NCBI RefSeq assembly: GCF_014656435.1
Contig: NZ_BNCK01000005.1
Span: 310,001 to 374,000 of the forward strand
DNA length: 64,000 bases
Source: Thalassotalea marina
GTDB taxonomy: Bacteria; Pseudomonadota; Gammaproteobacteria; Enterobacterales; Alteromonadaceae
Reading direction: 5' to 3'
In this document: in pieces, positions 19,941-28,572 of the stretch
Numbering within the stretch: position 1 is the stretch's first letter
Layout: the number at the start of each line of letters is the position of its first letter
Program-made: the position numbers and the translations under genes
The notes under the pieces: model-generated
Told to the model about the DNA's origin: nothing
Databases searched by the model: none
Seen by the model: only the letters and a program-made list of their open reading frames with translations

Positions 19941-20450
19941 ATGAAAAAACTTCATTTATTACGTCACGCAAAATCATGTTGGAAAAATAAATTACTCGAA
20001 GATGAAGACCGCCCTCTAAATTCAAGAGGCAAACGTAACTGTGTTTTAATGGCAGAAAAACTATCAAAAATGCTAAACAGTGAGCTAACAATTTTTTGCA
20101 GCCCAGCACGAAGAGCACAAGATACTATCACTCGCATTTTACATCACGCAAATATCGAAAAGCAGTATCAAATATGCCAAACACTTTATACATTCAATGT
20201 GCAAGACCTAGTAAGCTTTATTAACGAGTTGGATAATAAATACGAGCAAGTTCTTTTAATCGGACATAACCCTGCGCTTACACATTTAATCAACTTAACC
20301 AATACCCTACATTTAGATAATTTACCCACCTGCAGCTATATTTGTTTAACCAGCGAACACTTAACTGACTGGCGACACACTCCAAAATTTAACTGGCAAA
20401 TAGAAGATTTTATCTCTCCCAAAAATAAGTTTGTTACTGCAAATCGCTAA
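19941..20450 (+). CDS. SixA-like histidine phosphatase
   Basis: 169 aa single-domain histidine phosphatase: LLRHAKSCW with the RHxK(S) nucleophile His at residue 8, DRPLNSRGK, a second Arg/Glu region CSPARRAQDT, and the second catalytic His in LIGHNPALT. SixA in E. coli dephosphorylates the His of an ArcB-type Hpt domain; sequence alone cannot show whether this one acts on a protein or a metabolite. Monocistronic. Confidence 0.85.
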   Translation: MKKLHLLRHAKSCWKNKLLEDEDRPLNSRGKRNCVLMAEKLSKMLNSELTIFCSPARRAQDTITRILHHANIEKQYQICQTLYTFNVQDLVSFINELDNKYEQVLLIGHNPALTHLINLTNTLHLDNLPTCSYICLTSEHLTDWRHTPKFNWQIEDFISPKNKFVTANR

Positions 20451-20780
20451 CACTTTGCAACAAAATGAAACCTTCACAAGATAACCAACCTATTTTTTCA
20501 GCCATTTATCGCATTTTTTTAAATTTACATTTTCATTAATCAAAGTAAACAAATTCATAACAAACACAGTAAAAATAAGGCTTTCGCTCTAAAAAACCCA
20601 ACCTAATACTTTAAAAAGGTTAAACTTTTCTAAAAAATCATACTTGTTAACAAATTGTATTTAAAGTATTAATAGCCCATGCAATTTGTAAAGAAACGTA
20701 AATTTTCGTACATGTTGCATGCAAAATGGAATTGAAATGAAAGGAAGCGACATCTAATAAACATTGGAAAAAATAATAAT
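20451..20780. promoter_or_regulatory. 330-nt upstream region of Oar-like receptor 2
   Basis: AT-rich non-coding stretch. It contains the perfect palindrome TTGCATGCAA at 20715-20724 and a second CATGCAA at 20689-20695, together a plausible operator 55-90 nt upstream of the receptor ATG. No gene, tRNA or terminator hairpin is visible in it. Confidence 0.4.
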
Positions 20781-23700
20781 ATGAAAAATAATCACATCTC
20801 AAAACTGGCTTTTGCCGTTGCGTTGTCATTAGGCGCAGCTGTAATAGCCCCCGCTAACGCGGCAGAAAAGTTTGGTGTTATTCAAGGGACAGTCTCTATC
20901 GAAAACTCGGAAGCAGGTCTTGCTGGTGCTAACATTACGATTCTTAATAAAAGTAATGGTTTTACCAAATCGCTTACTGCAGATGAAAATGGTGAATTCC
21001 GCCTGTCACAGTTACCAGTGGGTGTTTACACTATCACTATTACCCAAAACGGTTATGAAAAGTTTGTCAACGATAATGTTGTAGTAACCATAGGTAAAAC
21101 ATCTAAAGTAGAAGTACCAATGTACTCAGGTGATATTGAAAAAATATCAGTGACGGGTTCACGTGTAACAATGATCGATACTACAACCTCTACCAGTAGT
21201 TTAAATATTACTGCGGTAGAATTAGACCTGTTACCGGTAAACAGAGACATAACTTCTATTGCCTTATTGGCAGAAGGCACGGTAAAAGGAGACGTTGGTT
21301 TTGGAAACTTAGCCTCTTTTGGTGGTTCGTCGGTTGCCGAAAACGCTTACTTTGTTAATGGTTTAAACGTAACAGATTTTCGTAAAGGTCTTGGCGGTGT
21401 AACGGTTCCACACACAGCTTACGCTGCACATGAAGTCAAATCTGGTGGCTATGGTGCACAATTCGGTAAATCTACTGGTGGTGTGTTAAGCTCTGTTACT
21501 CAATCAGGCAGCAACGAATTTAAATTTGGTGCGAATTTGCGTTATACCCCTGATTCTGAAAGACATGATGACCTTCTTTACCCATCAACGATTTATTCAG
21601 CAGCAAGTAAAGATAAAGATGGCAACCAGAAAATCTTAAACAATGAGGGCGACAATCGCACTTATACAGGTTTTAACCACAGTCGTACTGTAAATGCCGA
21701 AATTTGGGCTTCTGGTCCAATTATTGAAGATACGCTATTTTTCTATGCGCTTTATAACCATAGAGATAGAGAAAATCGCTACGCTGATCGTTTCCGAACT
21801 AACCCCTATTTGAAATCTGCATTACAACGAGCAGCAGATGATAGCAAGTATGCGGACGAATTGTATGCCGATAGAAATTATAATAAAAATGATGACCCTC
21901 ATTATTTTCTTTCATTAGACTGGTTCATTAACGCCGATCACTCAATTAAGTTATGGCGCATGGATACACGCAGTGATAACCAAATTCGTATTGAGCGTGA
22001 TTTTTACAACCTTGAAACAGTTGGTAATGAAGCTGTTGGCACACCATTTAAAAGTGAAGAAGTCGGTTACGCGTATAACCAAGATGGCGGTTATGCTTGG
22101 GCGGCAAACTATGATGGACATCTAACAGAAGATCTAACCATTTCTGTAATGTACGGTGAAGTGCTGTTTAACAACCGTTCATATTCAGAAAATGACGAAA
22201 CCTGTCCTTATGTATACAGTTGGACAACTGGCCGAAGTGAAGGTTGCCAGATAAATTCTTACCGTTACGATTACTATGATAAACGTAAGCAGTATCAATT
22301 AAATGGTGAATGGTATATCAATTCTGACCACTTATTACGTTTTGGTTATGACGTTGAAGATAATAATTCATTTGATACTCGCTCATTCTCTGGTGGTGTA
22401 TTTTATGGCTTTCATACAATCGCAGGTGGTGTAAAACTTAGAAATGGCTATACACCAGCTGAAAATATGGATGTTGTGCAACGTCGCTACCGAAACCGTG
22501 GTGGTAACTACGGTGTGAAGTCATCTTCTTGGTACTTAGACCACCAGTGGCAAGCAACCGATAACATCATGGTAAGTTTGGGTCTTCGAAACGAAACTTT
22601 TGAGAATGAAAACCCTAATGGCGACGTATTTCTTAAAGCAGATAACCAGTGGTCACCACGTATTGGTGTTGCATGGGACATTAACGGTGATGGTGAATCA
22701 AAAGCTTGGTTTAACATGGGCCGCTACTTCTTACCAGTTGCCTCAAATACTAACGTGCGTTTAGCAGGTGGCGAATTATGGACCACCGAGTACTTTACCT
22801 ATACTGGCCGTGAAGCAGGAACTAATGCACCTATTTTAGGAGAAAAATTGGGTGACACTTACTACTACGATGATGGAGAAGTGCCAGATAAAAAAGAAGT
22901 AGTTGATCAATCAATCGATCCAATGTACCAAGACGAAATCATCATTGGTTACCAGCAAATGTTAAATGAAGACTGGTCAGCGAGTATTAAGCTAACTCAC
23001 CGTCGTCTACAAAGTGTTGTTGATGATGTGGGTATTAACTACGTCTTAGATGATATGGGTTGGGTAGAGCCAACAGAAGAAATATTTGTATTAACAAACC
23101 CTGGCTCTACTATGCATATTGACTATGACACTGACGGTGATGGTACGCGTGAGTCTGTAGTTATTCCAGGTAACGTATTTGGCTTTGAAGATCCTAAACG
23201 TCACTATAACTCGGTAGCCTTAACGTTAAAACGTGGTTTTAACGACGACTGGATGGGAACTTTCTCTTACGTTTGGTCACAAAGTTATGGTAACGCAGAA
23301 GGTGCAGTGAAAACTGATAACGTTCAAGCAGATCCTGGCCTAACACGTGACTGGGACTCACTTGCCATAATGGACGGTGCAAACGGTTATTTACCTAACG
23401 ATCGCAGACACGTATTTAAAGCTTATGGTGCATATCAAATTACTGATAACTTAACCGTTGGTCTTAATGCAACAATTCAATCAGGTATACCTCGTAACAA
23501 GTTTGGTCGTAGTTACTTCCCAGATCCAGATGGATACCATGGTGGTCCAACTTATTGGAACTTTGAAGAATTTAACCCACGTGGCTCTGTAGGACGTACT
23601 CCTTGGACGCGTGTGTTTGATTTATCACTTAACTACAAATTGGATGTTTATGGTCATGACCTAAACCTAAAATGGAAAGTGTATAACGTGTTAAATTCTG

Positions 23701-23837
23701 ACACGACCACTAGATACGTTGAATTTGCCGAAAAAGGTTCAGGTGACACAGGTGGCTTTGTTAACGAGTTATACGGTGAAGTACAAAACCGTCTAGCAGC
23801 ACGTTCTATGCGTTTTGAGTTAGATTTTAAATTCTAA
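20781..23837 (+). CDS. Oar-like TonB-dependent receptor with carboxypeptidase-regulatory domain (copy 2)
   Basis: 1018 aa, same architecture as the receptor at 11843: signal peptide ending APANAAEK, carboxypeptidase-regulatory fold (about 33-110), plug (about 125-240 with SSVAENAYFVNGLNVTDFRKGLGG), barrel ending MRFELDFKF. The two proteins share NGLN-TD-RKGLG and ASGPIIEDTLFFYALYN, and 29 consecutive identical nucleotides at the latter. Loops differ strongly, so the ligands probably differ. The upstream palindrome TTGCATGCAA may be its operator. Ends at a bidirectional terminator shared with nudC. Confidence 0.93.
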   Translation: MKNNHISKLAFAVALSLGAAVIAPANAAEKFGVIQGTVSIENSEAGLAGANITILNKSNGFTKSLTADENGEFRLSQLPVGVYTITITQNGYEKFVNDNVVVTIGKTSKVEVPMYSGDIEKISVTGSRVTMIDTTTSTSSLNITAVELDLLPVNRDITSIALLAEGTVKGDVGFGNLASFGGSSVAENAYFVNGLNVTDFRKGLGGVTVPHTAYAAHEVKSGGYGAQFGKSTGGVLSSVTQSGSNEFKFGANLRYTPDSERHDDLLYPSTIYSAASKDKDGNQKILNNEGDNRTYTGFNHSRTVNAEIWASGPIIEDTLFFYALYNHRDRENRYADRFRTNPYLKSALQRAADDSKYADELYADRNYNKNDDPHYFLSLDWFINADHSIKLWRMDTRSDNQIRIERDFYNLETVGNEAVGTPFKSEEVGYAYNQDGGYAWAANYDGHLTEDLTISVMYGEVLFNNRSYSENDETCPYVYSWTTGRSEGCQINSYRYDYYDKRKQYQLNGEWYINSDHLLRFGYDVEDNNSFDTRSFSGGVFYGFHTIAGGVKLRNGYTPAENMDVVQRRYRNRGGNYGVKSSSWYLDHQWQATDNIMVSLGLRNETFENENPNGDVFLKADNQWSPRIGVAWDINGDGESKAWFNMGRYFLPVASNTNVRLAGGELWTTEYFTYTGREAGTNAPILGEKLGDTYYYDDGEVPDKKEVVDQSIDPMYQDEIIIGYQQMLNEDWSASIKLTHRRLQSVVDDVGINYVLDDMGWVEPTEEIFVLTNPGSTMHIDYDTDGDGTRESVVIPGNVFGFEDPKRHYNSVALTLKRGFNDDWMGTFSYVWSQSYGNAEGAVKTDNVQADPGLTRDWDSLAIMDGANGYLPNDRRHVFKAYGAYQITDNLTVGLNATIQSGIPRNKFGRSYFPDPDGYHGGPTYWNFEEFNPRGSVGRTPWTRVFDLSLNYKLDVYGHDLNLKWKVYNVLNSDTTTRYVEFAEKGSGDTGGFVNELYGEVQNRLAARSMRFELDFKF

Positions 23838-23861
23838 TTTAAATAGCATAATTAAATACTC

Positions 23862-23894
23862 AAAAGGCTTTGGTTAATCACCAAAGCCTTTTTT
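23862..23894. terminator. Bidirectional terminator between Oar-like receptor 2 and nudC
   Basis: AAAAGGCTTTGGT (23862-23874) pairs with ACCAAAGCCTTTT (23880-23892) around a 5-nt loop, with A-tract and T-tract on the two sides. It serves both converging genes. Confidence 0.92.
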
Positions 23895-23915
23895 ATTGTT
23901 GTTTAAATTGTTTTA

Positions 23916-24878
23916 TTACAGCTGTCCTTTACACCAACGGTCAATTAAATACCGGGCAATAGAATGTTTACCTGGAATTTGAGTGCCCTCACTTTCATCT
24001 CCCCAGTCGGCAAACTCAGCAATATCCTCTTTGGTGCACCACATGGCATGGGTTAATTCGTTGTGGTCAATATTTAGCGCATCATCTGAGACTTTCATAT
24101 AAAAACCCAACATCAAAGAACTCGGAAATGGCCAAGGTTGGGAGGTAATATATTCTAGTGAGTCAACTTGTAAGCCAACTTCCTCAAATACTTCACGAAT
24201 AGCACCTTCTTCAATCGACTCACCTGGATCGACAAACCCTGCTAACGTGGAAACTACTTGCCCACCAGTGCGTTGATGACCAGCAAGTAAACAGCGCTTA
24301 ACGCCTTGGCTGTCTGTATGTTCAACCAACATGATCACCACAGGATCTGTTCTTGGGAACACCCACTTATTACACTCGTCGTTTGAACATTTTTTTGCAT
24401 GTCCGCCCTCTCGCGTGATGAGTTCATTGCCACAGTAACCGCAGAACTGATGGCTAACATGCCAGTTAACCATGGCTTGAGCAAAACCACAAATTGCCGC
24501 ATCGCTTGTAGACAATTGATTAATCGCAAATCTTAAATGTTGCCATGACGTCGCTGCTGTTTCTAGATTTAGCATTAACGTCGTTTGCTCAAGAGATTGC
24601 TCATCAAGATGGCTAAAATCAATAGTAAAACAAGCGGCTTTATCTTCATTGGCAAGACCTAAAAAAATCGCTTTGTTTACTGAAGATAGGAATCGTTTGA
24701 CTTGTTGACATGTTAACTTGCCTAAACCACCAAGCGAAACCAACACCTTACCTTTATAAAGAGGAATAAAATAAGCGTTTTGTGCTTCAAGTTGTTGATT
24801 AATCCATTCGGCATTTTTACGTAAATTTTCACAGCGTAATAACGGCATTCCCGTTAAGCTAATGTTTGAATTAAGCAT
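23916..24878 (-). CDS. nudC: NADH pyrophosphatase NudC (NAD-capped RNA decapping hydrolase)
   Basis: 320 aa. An N-terminal domain (about 1-140) leads to a four-Cys zinc ribbon (CGYCGNE ... KKCSNDECNKW, about 147-170). The Nudix box GFVDPGESIEEGAIREVFEEVG (about 217-238) follows the G-x5-E-x7-REUxEExGU rule, and the NADH-type SQPWPFPSS comes downstream. NudC hydrolyses NADH to NMNH and AMP and removes NAD caps from RNA. The start overlaps the end of the HxlR-type regulator by 8 nt, so they are cotranscribed. Confidence 0.94.
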   Translation of the reverse strand: MLNSNISLTGMPLLRCENLRKNAEWINQQLEAQNAYFIPLYKGKVLVSLGGLGKLTCQQVKRFLSSVNKAIFLGLANEDKAACFTIDFSHLDEQSLEQTTLMLNLETAATSWQHLRFAINQLSTSDAAICGFAQAMVNWHVSHQFCGYCGNELITREGGHAKKCSNDECNKWVFPRTDPVVIMLVEHTDSQGVKRCLLAGHQRTGGQVVSTLAGFVDPGESIEEGAIREVFEEVGLQVDSLEYITSQPWPFPSSLMLGFYMKVSDDALNIDHNELTHAMWCTKEDIAEFADWGDESEGTQIPGKHSIARYLIDRWCKGQL

Positions 24879-25215
24879 CGTCAGATTGTTCCTTGATATA
24901 TTGATGCCAAGTTAAAGACCATGGCCCAAGCGGTGCAATAAGCTCAAATAACTCACGCCCTTTTGGTGTTAAACAGTACCCTTGCTCGCCACTTTCAACG
25001 AGATACAAAGCTTTTAACTCTTTTAAACGGGTATTTAACAAAGTAGGAGAAATACCGTCACAGGCTAATTGCAGGTTTCTAAATGTTCTGGGCTGCATAC
25101 TTAATTGCCAAACGACGCCCATAGCCCATGTTCTGCCCAGTAAGTCAATAAGTGCCATTAAAGGCTTGCCCGTGGTTGAGCCTCTAACAGGCTGACCAGG
25201 AAAAGGAATTGCCAT
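24871..25215 (-). CDS. HxlR-family winged-helix transcriptional regulator
   Basis: 114 aa from the ATG at 25215. MALIDLLGRTWAMGVVWQLSMQPRTFRNLQLACDGISPTLLNTRLKELKALYLVE... is a typical HxlR winged helix; the usual N-terminal Cys sensor is not seen. An in-frame GTG at 25227 lies inside the operator, and GAGGTG before the ATG at 25215 is the likely RBS. It is first gene of an operon with nudC (8-nt overlap) and has an elaborate palindrome over its own translation start, pointing to autoregulation. Confidence 0.87.
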   Translation of the reverse strand: MAIPFPGQPVRGSTTGKPLMALIDLLGRTWAMGVVWQLSMQPRTFRNLQLACDGISPTLLNTRLKELKALYLVESGEQGYCLTPKGRELFELIAPLGPWSLTWHQYIKEQSDDA

Positions 25216-25219
25216 AAAC

Positions 25220-25267
25220 CACCTCACTACAAATTATGTAGCATGCTACACTATTTGTAGTGAGGTG
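25220..25267. promoter_or_regulatory. Nested palindromic operator upstream of HxlR-type regulator
   Basis: An outer perfect 15-nt inverted repeat, CACCTCACTACAAAT (25220-25234) and ATTTGTAGTGAGGTG (25253-25267), encloses a perfect 14-nt palindrome TGTAGCATGCTACA (25237-25250). The pentamer CTACA/TGTAG occurs four times in symmetrical array. The left arm includes the ribosome binding site of the regulator, so protein binding or RNA folding could block expression. Confidence 0.8.
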
Positions 25268-25287
25268 CAATAGTTGGAATTAACTTT

Positions 25288-25719
25288 TTATAAATCGTCA
25301 GATATATCGTCCGTTGATGGTTGCAGTTTTTTGGTGACTAAATTATCTCGCACATTCTTTTGCACGGTAATCGCAGCAAAACCACTTAAAACAAATGCCA
25401 TGCCATAAAATCCTTTTTCACTTAGTGTTAAGTCAGCATTGTATAAGCCAATTACAAGTAACATTATTGCTACTAACGAAGATACCCAACACATTAACGT
25501 ATATGGTTTTGATGTCGGTAAACTTTCAATTTTATCTCGCACCGTTTTTTGTAAAGAAACAAATGAAAACAAGCCAAATAACAAAACGGCAAAGTAGTAA
25601 CCTTTTTCATTCAATGCCATTTGAGCGTTTAGCAATCCAACTAAATAAGATACAACCCCGGTAACTAGAACCGCTATCGATGTTAAAACAAATGCTCTGG
25701 TAGGTTGATTAATGATCAT
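25288..25719 (-). CDS. YiaA/YiaB-family inner membrane protein
   Basis: 143 aa with four hydrophobic helices arranged as two repeats. Each has GLxNAxxxLxEKGxYxxxxLxGxFxxxxxQKxVRD: first QMALNEKGYYFAVLLFG / SLQKTVRD, second DLTLSEKGFYGMAFVLSG / TVQKNVRD. This matches the YiaA/YiaB family, whose function is not known. Monocistronic, with AAGGAG-type RBS upstream. Confidence 0.8.
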   Translation of the reverse strand: MIINQPTRAFVLTSIAVLVTGVVSYLVGLLNAQMALNEKGYYFAVLLFGLFSFVSLQKTVRDKIESLPTSKPYTLMCWVSSLVAIMLLVIGLYNADLTLSEKGFYGMAFVLSGFAAITVQKNVRDNLVTKKLQPSTDDISDDL

Positions 25720-25868
25720 AAAAACTCCTTGTTACTGACATTGAGATCGTCATGTGAATGTAAAATCTGGGTTTACTATCAAACATAGAACACTATGAGT
25801 AAACCAAAATGTACAAGGAGCAGTTTTAATGAACTAAAAGTATTGGATTTATAAACTAGTTTATCTTT

Positions 25869-27239
25869 TTAATTGCTTGTACGCTGGATAAAGCCAGTAA
25901 TTTTTTGCCAAGTTTGCTCAAACATAGGGTTAAAAGTTAATCGCTGCATATGTGGATACTTTTTAGTATTTTCACCCGTTACTTCACCCCGTTGATTATT
26001 GTCAGAGGTTTTACATTGCACAAAGTTGTTATCGTCAAGGATATGTTCACAATTTCGGTAGCTTCCACGTTGACCATAATGTAAGTTTGATGGCGCGTTG
26101 GTTGGTGAGGTATGAGCAATATCAACAATACTGTTACATGTTTGCTTATCACTACAGGCCATTTTAGTTATTGGCAAGCCACTAGGTATAGTTAACACCG
26201 CTTCTTTATCAGCATACAACACAAATTCATCTTTAGTTGCCGAACTTCGGTCTGAAAAGTTATGCCATGCCTCAAATAAATCTACTGTAGCTTGACTTGC
26301 AATGGTTTGATCAACATTGGATGTGGCAATAAACATAGGAATATCGGGCAACGACTTTTTAGCAAGTTTTTTTGCCGCAATACTGTTCATCAACTTATGG
26401 ACTTGCGCGCCCGCGTTAAACGGAAAAGATTCATACTTGGCAAAATCAATGTCAGCGCCTTTACCCACATAGTCTACCCAAGGTATGTAATCTACATACT
26501 GAGCTAACCAAGCAAGATTTGATTTAGCTTTGCTTGCCGGTGACCAAAATAGTAATCCTTTGATTTTGTCATAGGATTGCTCATTTGCTTTTGCATTAAC
26601 TAAATGATCGATGATCAATGCGCCACCAGTGGAAAATCCACCTAAATAGACTTGTTGGTAATCGTTTAACATTTGTTGAATTGCATAGCGGGTTGCAAGT
26701 TGCCAATCGCGGTAACTGGTATCAATCAGCGCTGATGGTGCGGTACCGTGTCCTGGAAGTAATAACGTTCTTACATTAATCCCTTCGTGATAAAACTTCG
26801 GCGCTAAATCGTGAAATAAATAGGGAGAATCTGTTAAACCATGGATCAATAATACCCCAACTTTATTGTTTCCAGCCTTGAGCTCAAAAGGCGACACTAA
26901 ATCGCTCACCGTTAGGTTTTGAGCATTTTGCTGAGGATTAAGCAATTTAATGGTGTCGTTAAGTATTGGACACTTCATTTTTGCTTTGGGGTTTTTAGCC
27001 AAGATAAATTGTTGCGTTGTTGCTACATACTGTTGATAAGGCAAGTTCGAGTTAAAATCAAAAGGCTTTACCTCTGCAGAGAGCTCATTTAGATAAAGCT
27101 CCTTGTCTTTTATGTCTTTTATCACGCTGACATCGTTATTGATGTTAATACAATCAAAATCGTTACTGGCATTTGCTAAGGGGTTTAAGATCATCGAGGA
27201 TAAACCAATGATCCATCGCCATTTATGGTTAATGTGCAT
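25869..27239 (-). CDS. Exported alpha/beta hydrolase (carboxylesterase-like)
   Basis: 456 aa with a signal peptide (about 1-25, ANASNDF). Alpha/beta-hydrolase core: VGVLLIHGLTDSPYLFHDLAPKF (oxyanion HG), LLLPGHGTAP, nucleophile elbow GGFSTGGA with the Ser near residue 223, and a plausible acid in IATSNVDQTI and His in DIAHTSP or later. It resembles monoacylglycerol lipase or carboxylesterase EST proteins with a long insert. Follows the XRE-type regulator gene by 13 nt and is likely its target. Confidence 0.82.
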   Translation of the reverse strand: MHINHKWRWIIGLSSMILNPLANASNDFDCININNDVSVIKDIKDKELYLNELSAEVKPFDFNSNLPYQQYVATTQQFILAKNPKAKMKCPILNDTIKLLNPQQNAQNLTVSDLVSPFELKAGNNKVGVLLIHGLTDSPYLFHDLAPKFYHEGINVRTLLLPGHGTAPSALIDTSYRDWQLATRYAIQQMLNDYQQVYLGGFSTGGALIIDHLVNAKANEQSYDKIKGLLFWSPASKAKSNLAWLAQYVDYIPWVDYVGKGADIDFAKYESFPFNAGAQVHKLMNSIAAKKLAKKSLPDIPMFIATSNVDQTIASQATVDLFEAWHNFSDRSSATKDEFVLYADKEAVLTIPSGLPITKMACSDKQTCNSIVDIAHTSPTNAPSNLHYGQRGSYRNCEHILDDNNFVQCKTSDNNQRGEVTGENTKKYPHMQRLTFNPMFEQTWQKITGFIQRTSN

Positions 27240-27252
27240 GCAAATCAGTCCT

Positions 27253-28005
27253 TTATTCTGGTTTAGTGTTTACTGGCTTTCTAAATTGTTCAAAAAGTGA
27301 CGGTTCCCACGGGCGCATGGCAAATAAAATTCCCATGTGCTTTCGTTTGTTAATGGGGAGAGACGCGTCTTCTAAATTAAGCTGTGCAGCTTCTTTGGTA
27401 ATTTGGTTAAGTTTACGTTGAATGACAGTGATAGAGCCCTGTGAATAACGGCCTCTAAGATAAAACCTAAAACTGTCTTCGCCATCAAATTTACTGGCCA
27501 TAAAACGATTCATCACTTCAGTTTCCATAAAACGTTCAAGCGGACCATTTTTTATCCAACGAAAGTCTTGAGCAATCAGTAATTTATAATTATTGTTTGG
27601 TAATAATTGAATAAGGTTAATTTTATCGAGTTTTGCCATTAACCGAATCGCTTCAAATTGATCAATGTCATAATGCTCAATAATGTCATCAAATGACCAA
27701 GCATCTCGTACACATACCGCCACAAGCAATAACTTAGGGTTATCAATCAATTCTTGCTCTTGCTCAAGGGTTAACTCAGTTAATTGCTCTTCTGTTTTTT
27801 CAACCATAGTGAAAAGATCAGATAAAGATAACTGTAAGATTTGGCAAAGCTCTTCCAAGCGCTGCAATGAAAAACTGCGTGATGCAAATAATCGTTTCAC
27901 ATTCGCTTCACTCATCTTCAATTGCTTAGCAACATCACGATAAGTTAATTTGCGTTGTTTTAGTAACAACTTTAACGTCTCTGTCACTTGTTTAATTTGG
28001 CTCAT
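27253..28005 (-). CDS. XRE-family transcriptional regulator
   Basis: 250 aa. N-terminal helix-turn-helix (about 8-62: LTYRDVAKQLKMSEANVKRLFASRSFSLQRLEELCQIL) is followed by a long helical domain of unknown fold that I do not recognise. It is immediately upstream of the exported hydrolase gene, in the same direction. A 7-nt inverted repeat lies 20 nt before its start. Probably controls itself, the hydrolase and perhaps the divergent 28146 gene. Confidence 0.82.
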   Translation of the reverse strand: MSQIKQVTETLKLLLKQRKLTYRDVAKQLKMSEANVKRLFASRSFSLQRLEELCQILQLSLSDLFTMVEKTEEQLTELTLEQEQELIDNPKLLLVAVCVRDAWSFDDIIEHYDIDQFEAIRLMAKLDKINLIQLLPNNNYKLLIAQDFRWIKNGPLERFMETEVMNRFMASKFDGEDSFRFYLRGRYSQGSITVIQRKLNQITKEAAQLNLEDASLPINKRKHMGILFAMRPWEPSLFEQFRKPVNTKPE

Positions 28006-28024
28006 TTAACTTCCTTTTCCTAAC

Positions 28025-28047
28025 TTGGTATAAAAATACAATACCAA
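28025..28047. promoter_or_regulatory. Inverted repeat upstream of XRE regulator
   Basis: TTGGTAT (28025-28031) and ATACCAA (28041-28047) flank 9 AT-rich bases, 20-42 nt upstream of the regulator start. Position suits an autoregulatory operator. A related ATACCAA...TGGTAT hairpin occurs at 33063-33098, so it may instead be a dispersed repeat. Confidence 0.4.
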
Positions 28048-28145
28048 TAGACCAAAAAAATAATACATCACCATACTAAGTTTACAAAGCTAATACAGCT
28101 TTTTATTGTAGATAACGAATTGAATCACATTAAAAGGACATTTCA

Positions 28146-28496
28146 ATGAACACATTAAAATCTTTAGCACTTGTTTCTCTTATCGCCATTTCTCCTTTAT
28201 CTAACGCGCAAAACAGTGTTGAACATGCCAGTGCAGGCAGTAAACATTCACTGTTGGCCTCAGGTCATGGTTTGACTGCAAGTGGACAAGTAGCCAGTGC
28301 AGCCGTCGCAATTCCTGTTATTGCCGGCGCAAGTGTCGTGATTGCAAGTGCAGCCATTGCTGATGAAGTGGGAGATGCGCTAGTGCAAAGTGCAAGCAGC
28401 AAAAAGCAGGCAAAAGGAGCATTTGTTATTACCGAAATTACGGTAACCGCAGAGCCTAGCCCTGCCGAGGCAATGAAAGTTAAAAAACAACCTTAG
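28146..28496 (+). CDS. Small exported Ala/Gly-rich protein of unknown function
   Basis: 116 aa with signal peptide (about 1-22, SNAQ-NS). The mature part has SKHSLLASGHGLTASGQVASAAVAIPVIAGASVVIASAAIADEVG: a Ser/Ala-rich amphipathic part, then one hydrophobic stretch. It ends in a basic tail with VTAEPSPAEAMKVKKQ. I recall similar small proteins beside DUF2145 genes, and the next gene here is DUF2145. RBS AAAGGAC. Function unknown. Confidence 0.7.
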   Translation: MNTLKSLALVSLIAISPLSNAQNSVEHASAGSKHSLLASGHGLTASGQVASAAVAIPVIAGASVVIASAAIADEVGDALVQSASSKKQAKGAFVITEITVTAEPSPAEAMKVKKQP

Positions 28497-28526
28497 TCAC
28501 TAACTTAATAGTCATTAACTTTATGC

Positions 28527-28544
28527 AGCGGCCTATGTGCCGCT
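28527..28544 (+). other. Short hairpin between the two cotranscribed small genes
   Basis: AGCGGC (28527-28532) and GCCGCT (28539-28544) with loop CTATGT, 30 nt after the 28146 gene and 28 nt before the DUF2145 start. No T-run directly follows, so attenuation or mRNA protection is more likely than full termination. Confidence 0.4.
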
Positions 28545-28572
28545 TGGAAAGTTTTCCATTGAAGGAGCATTT

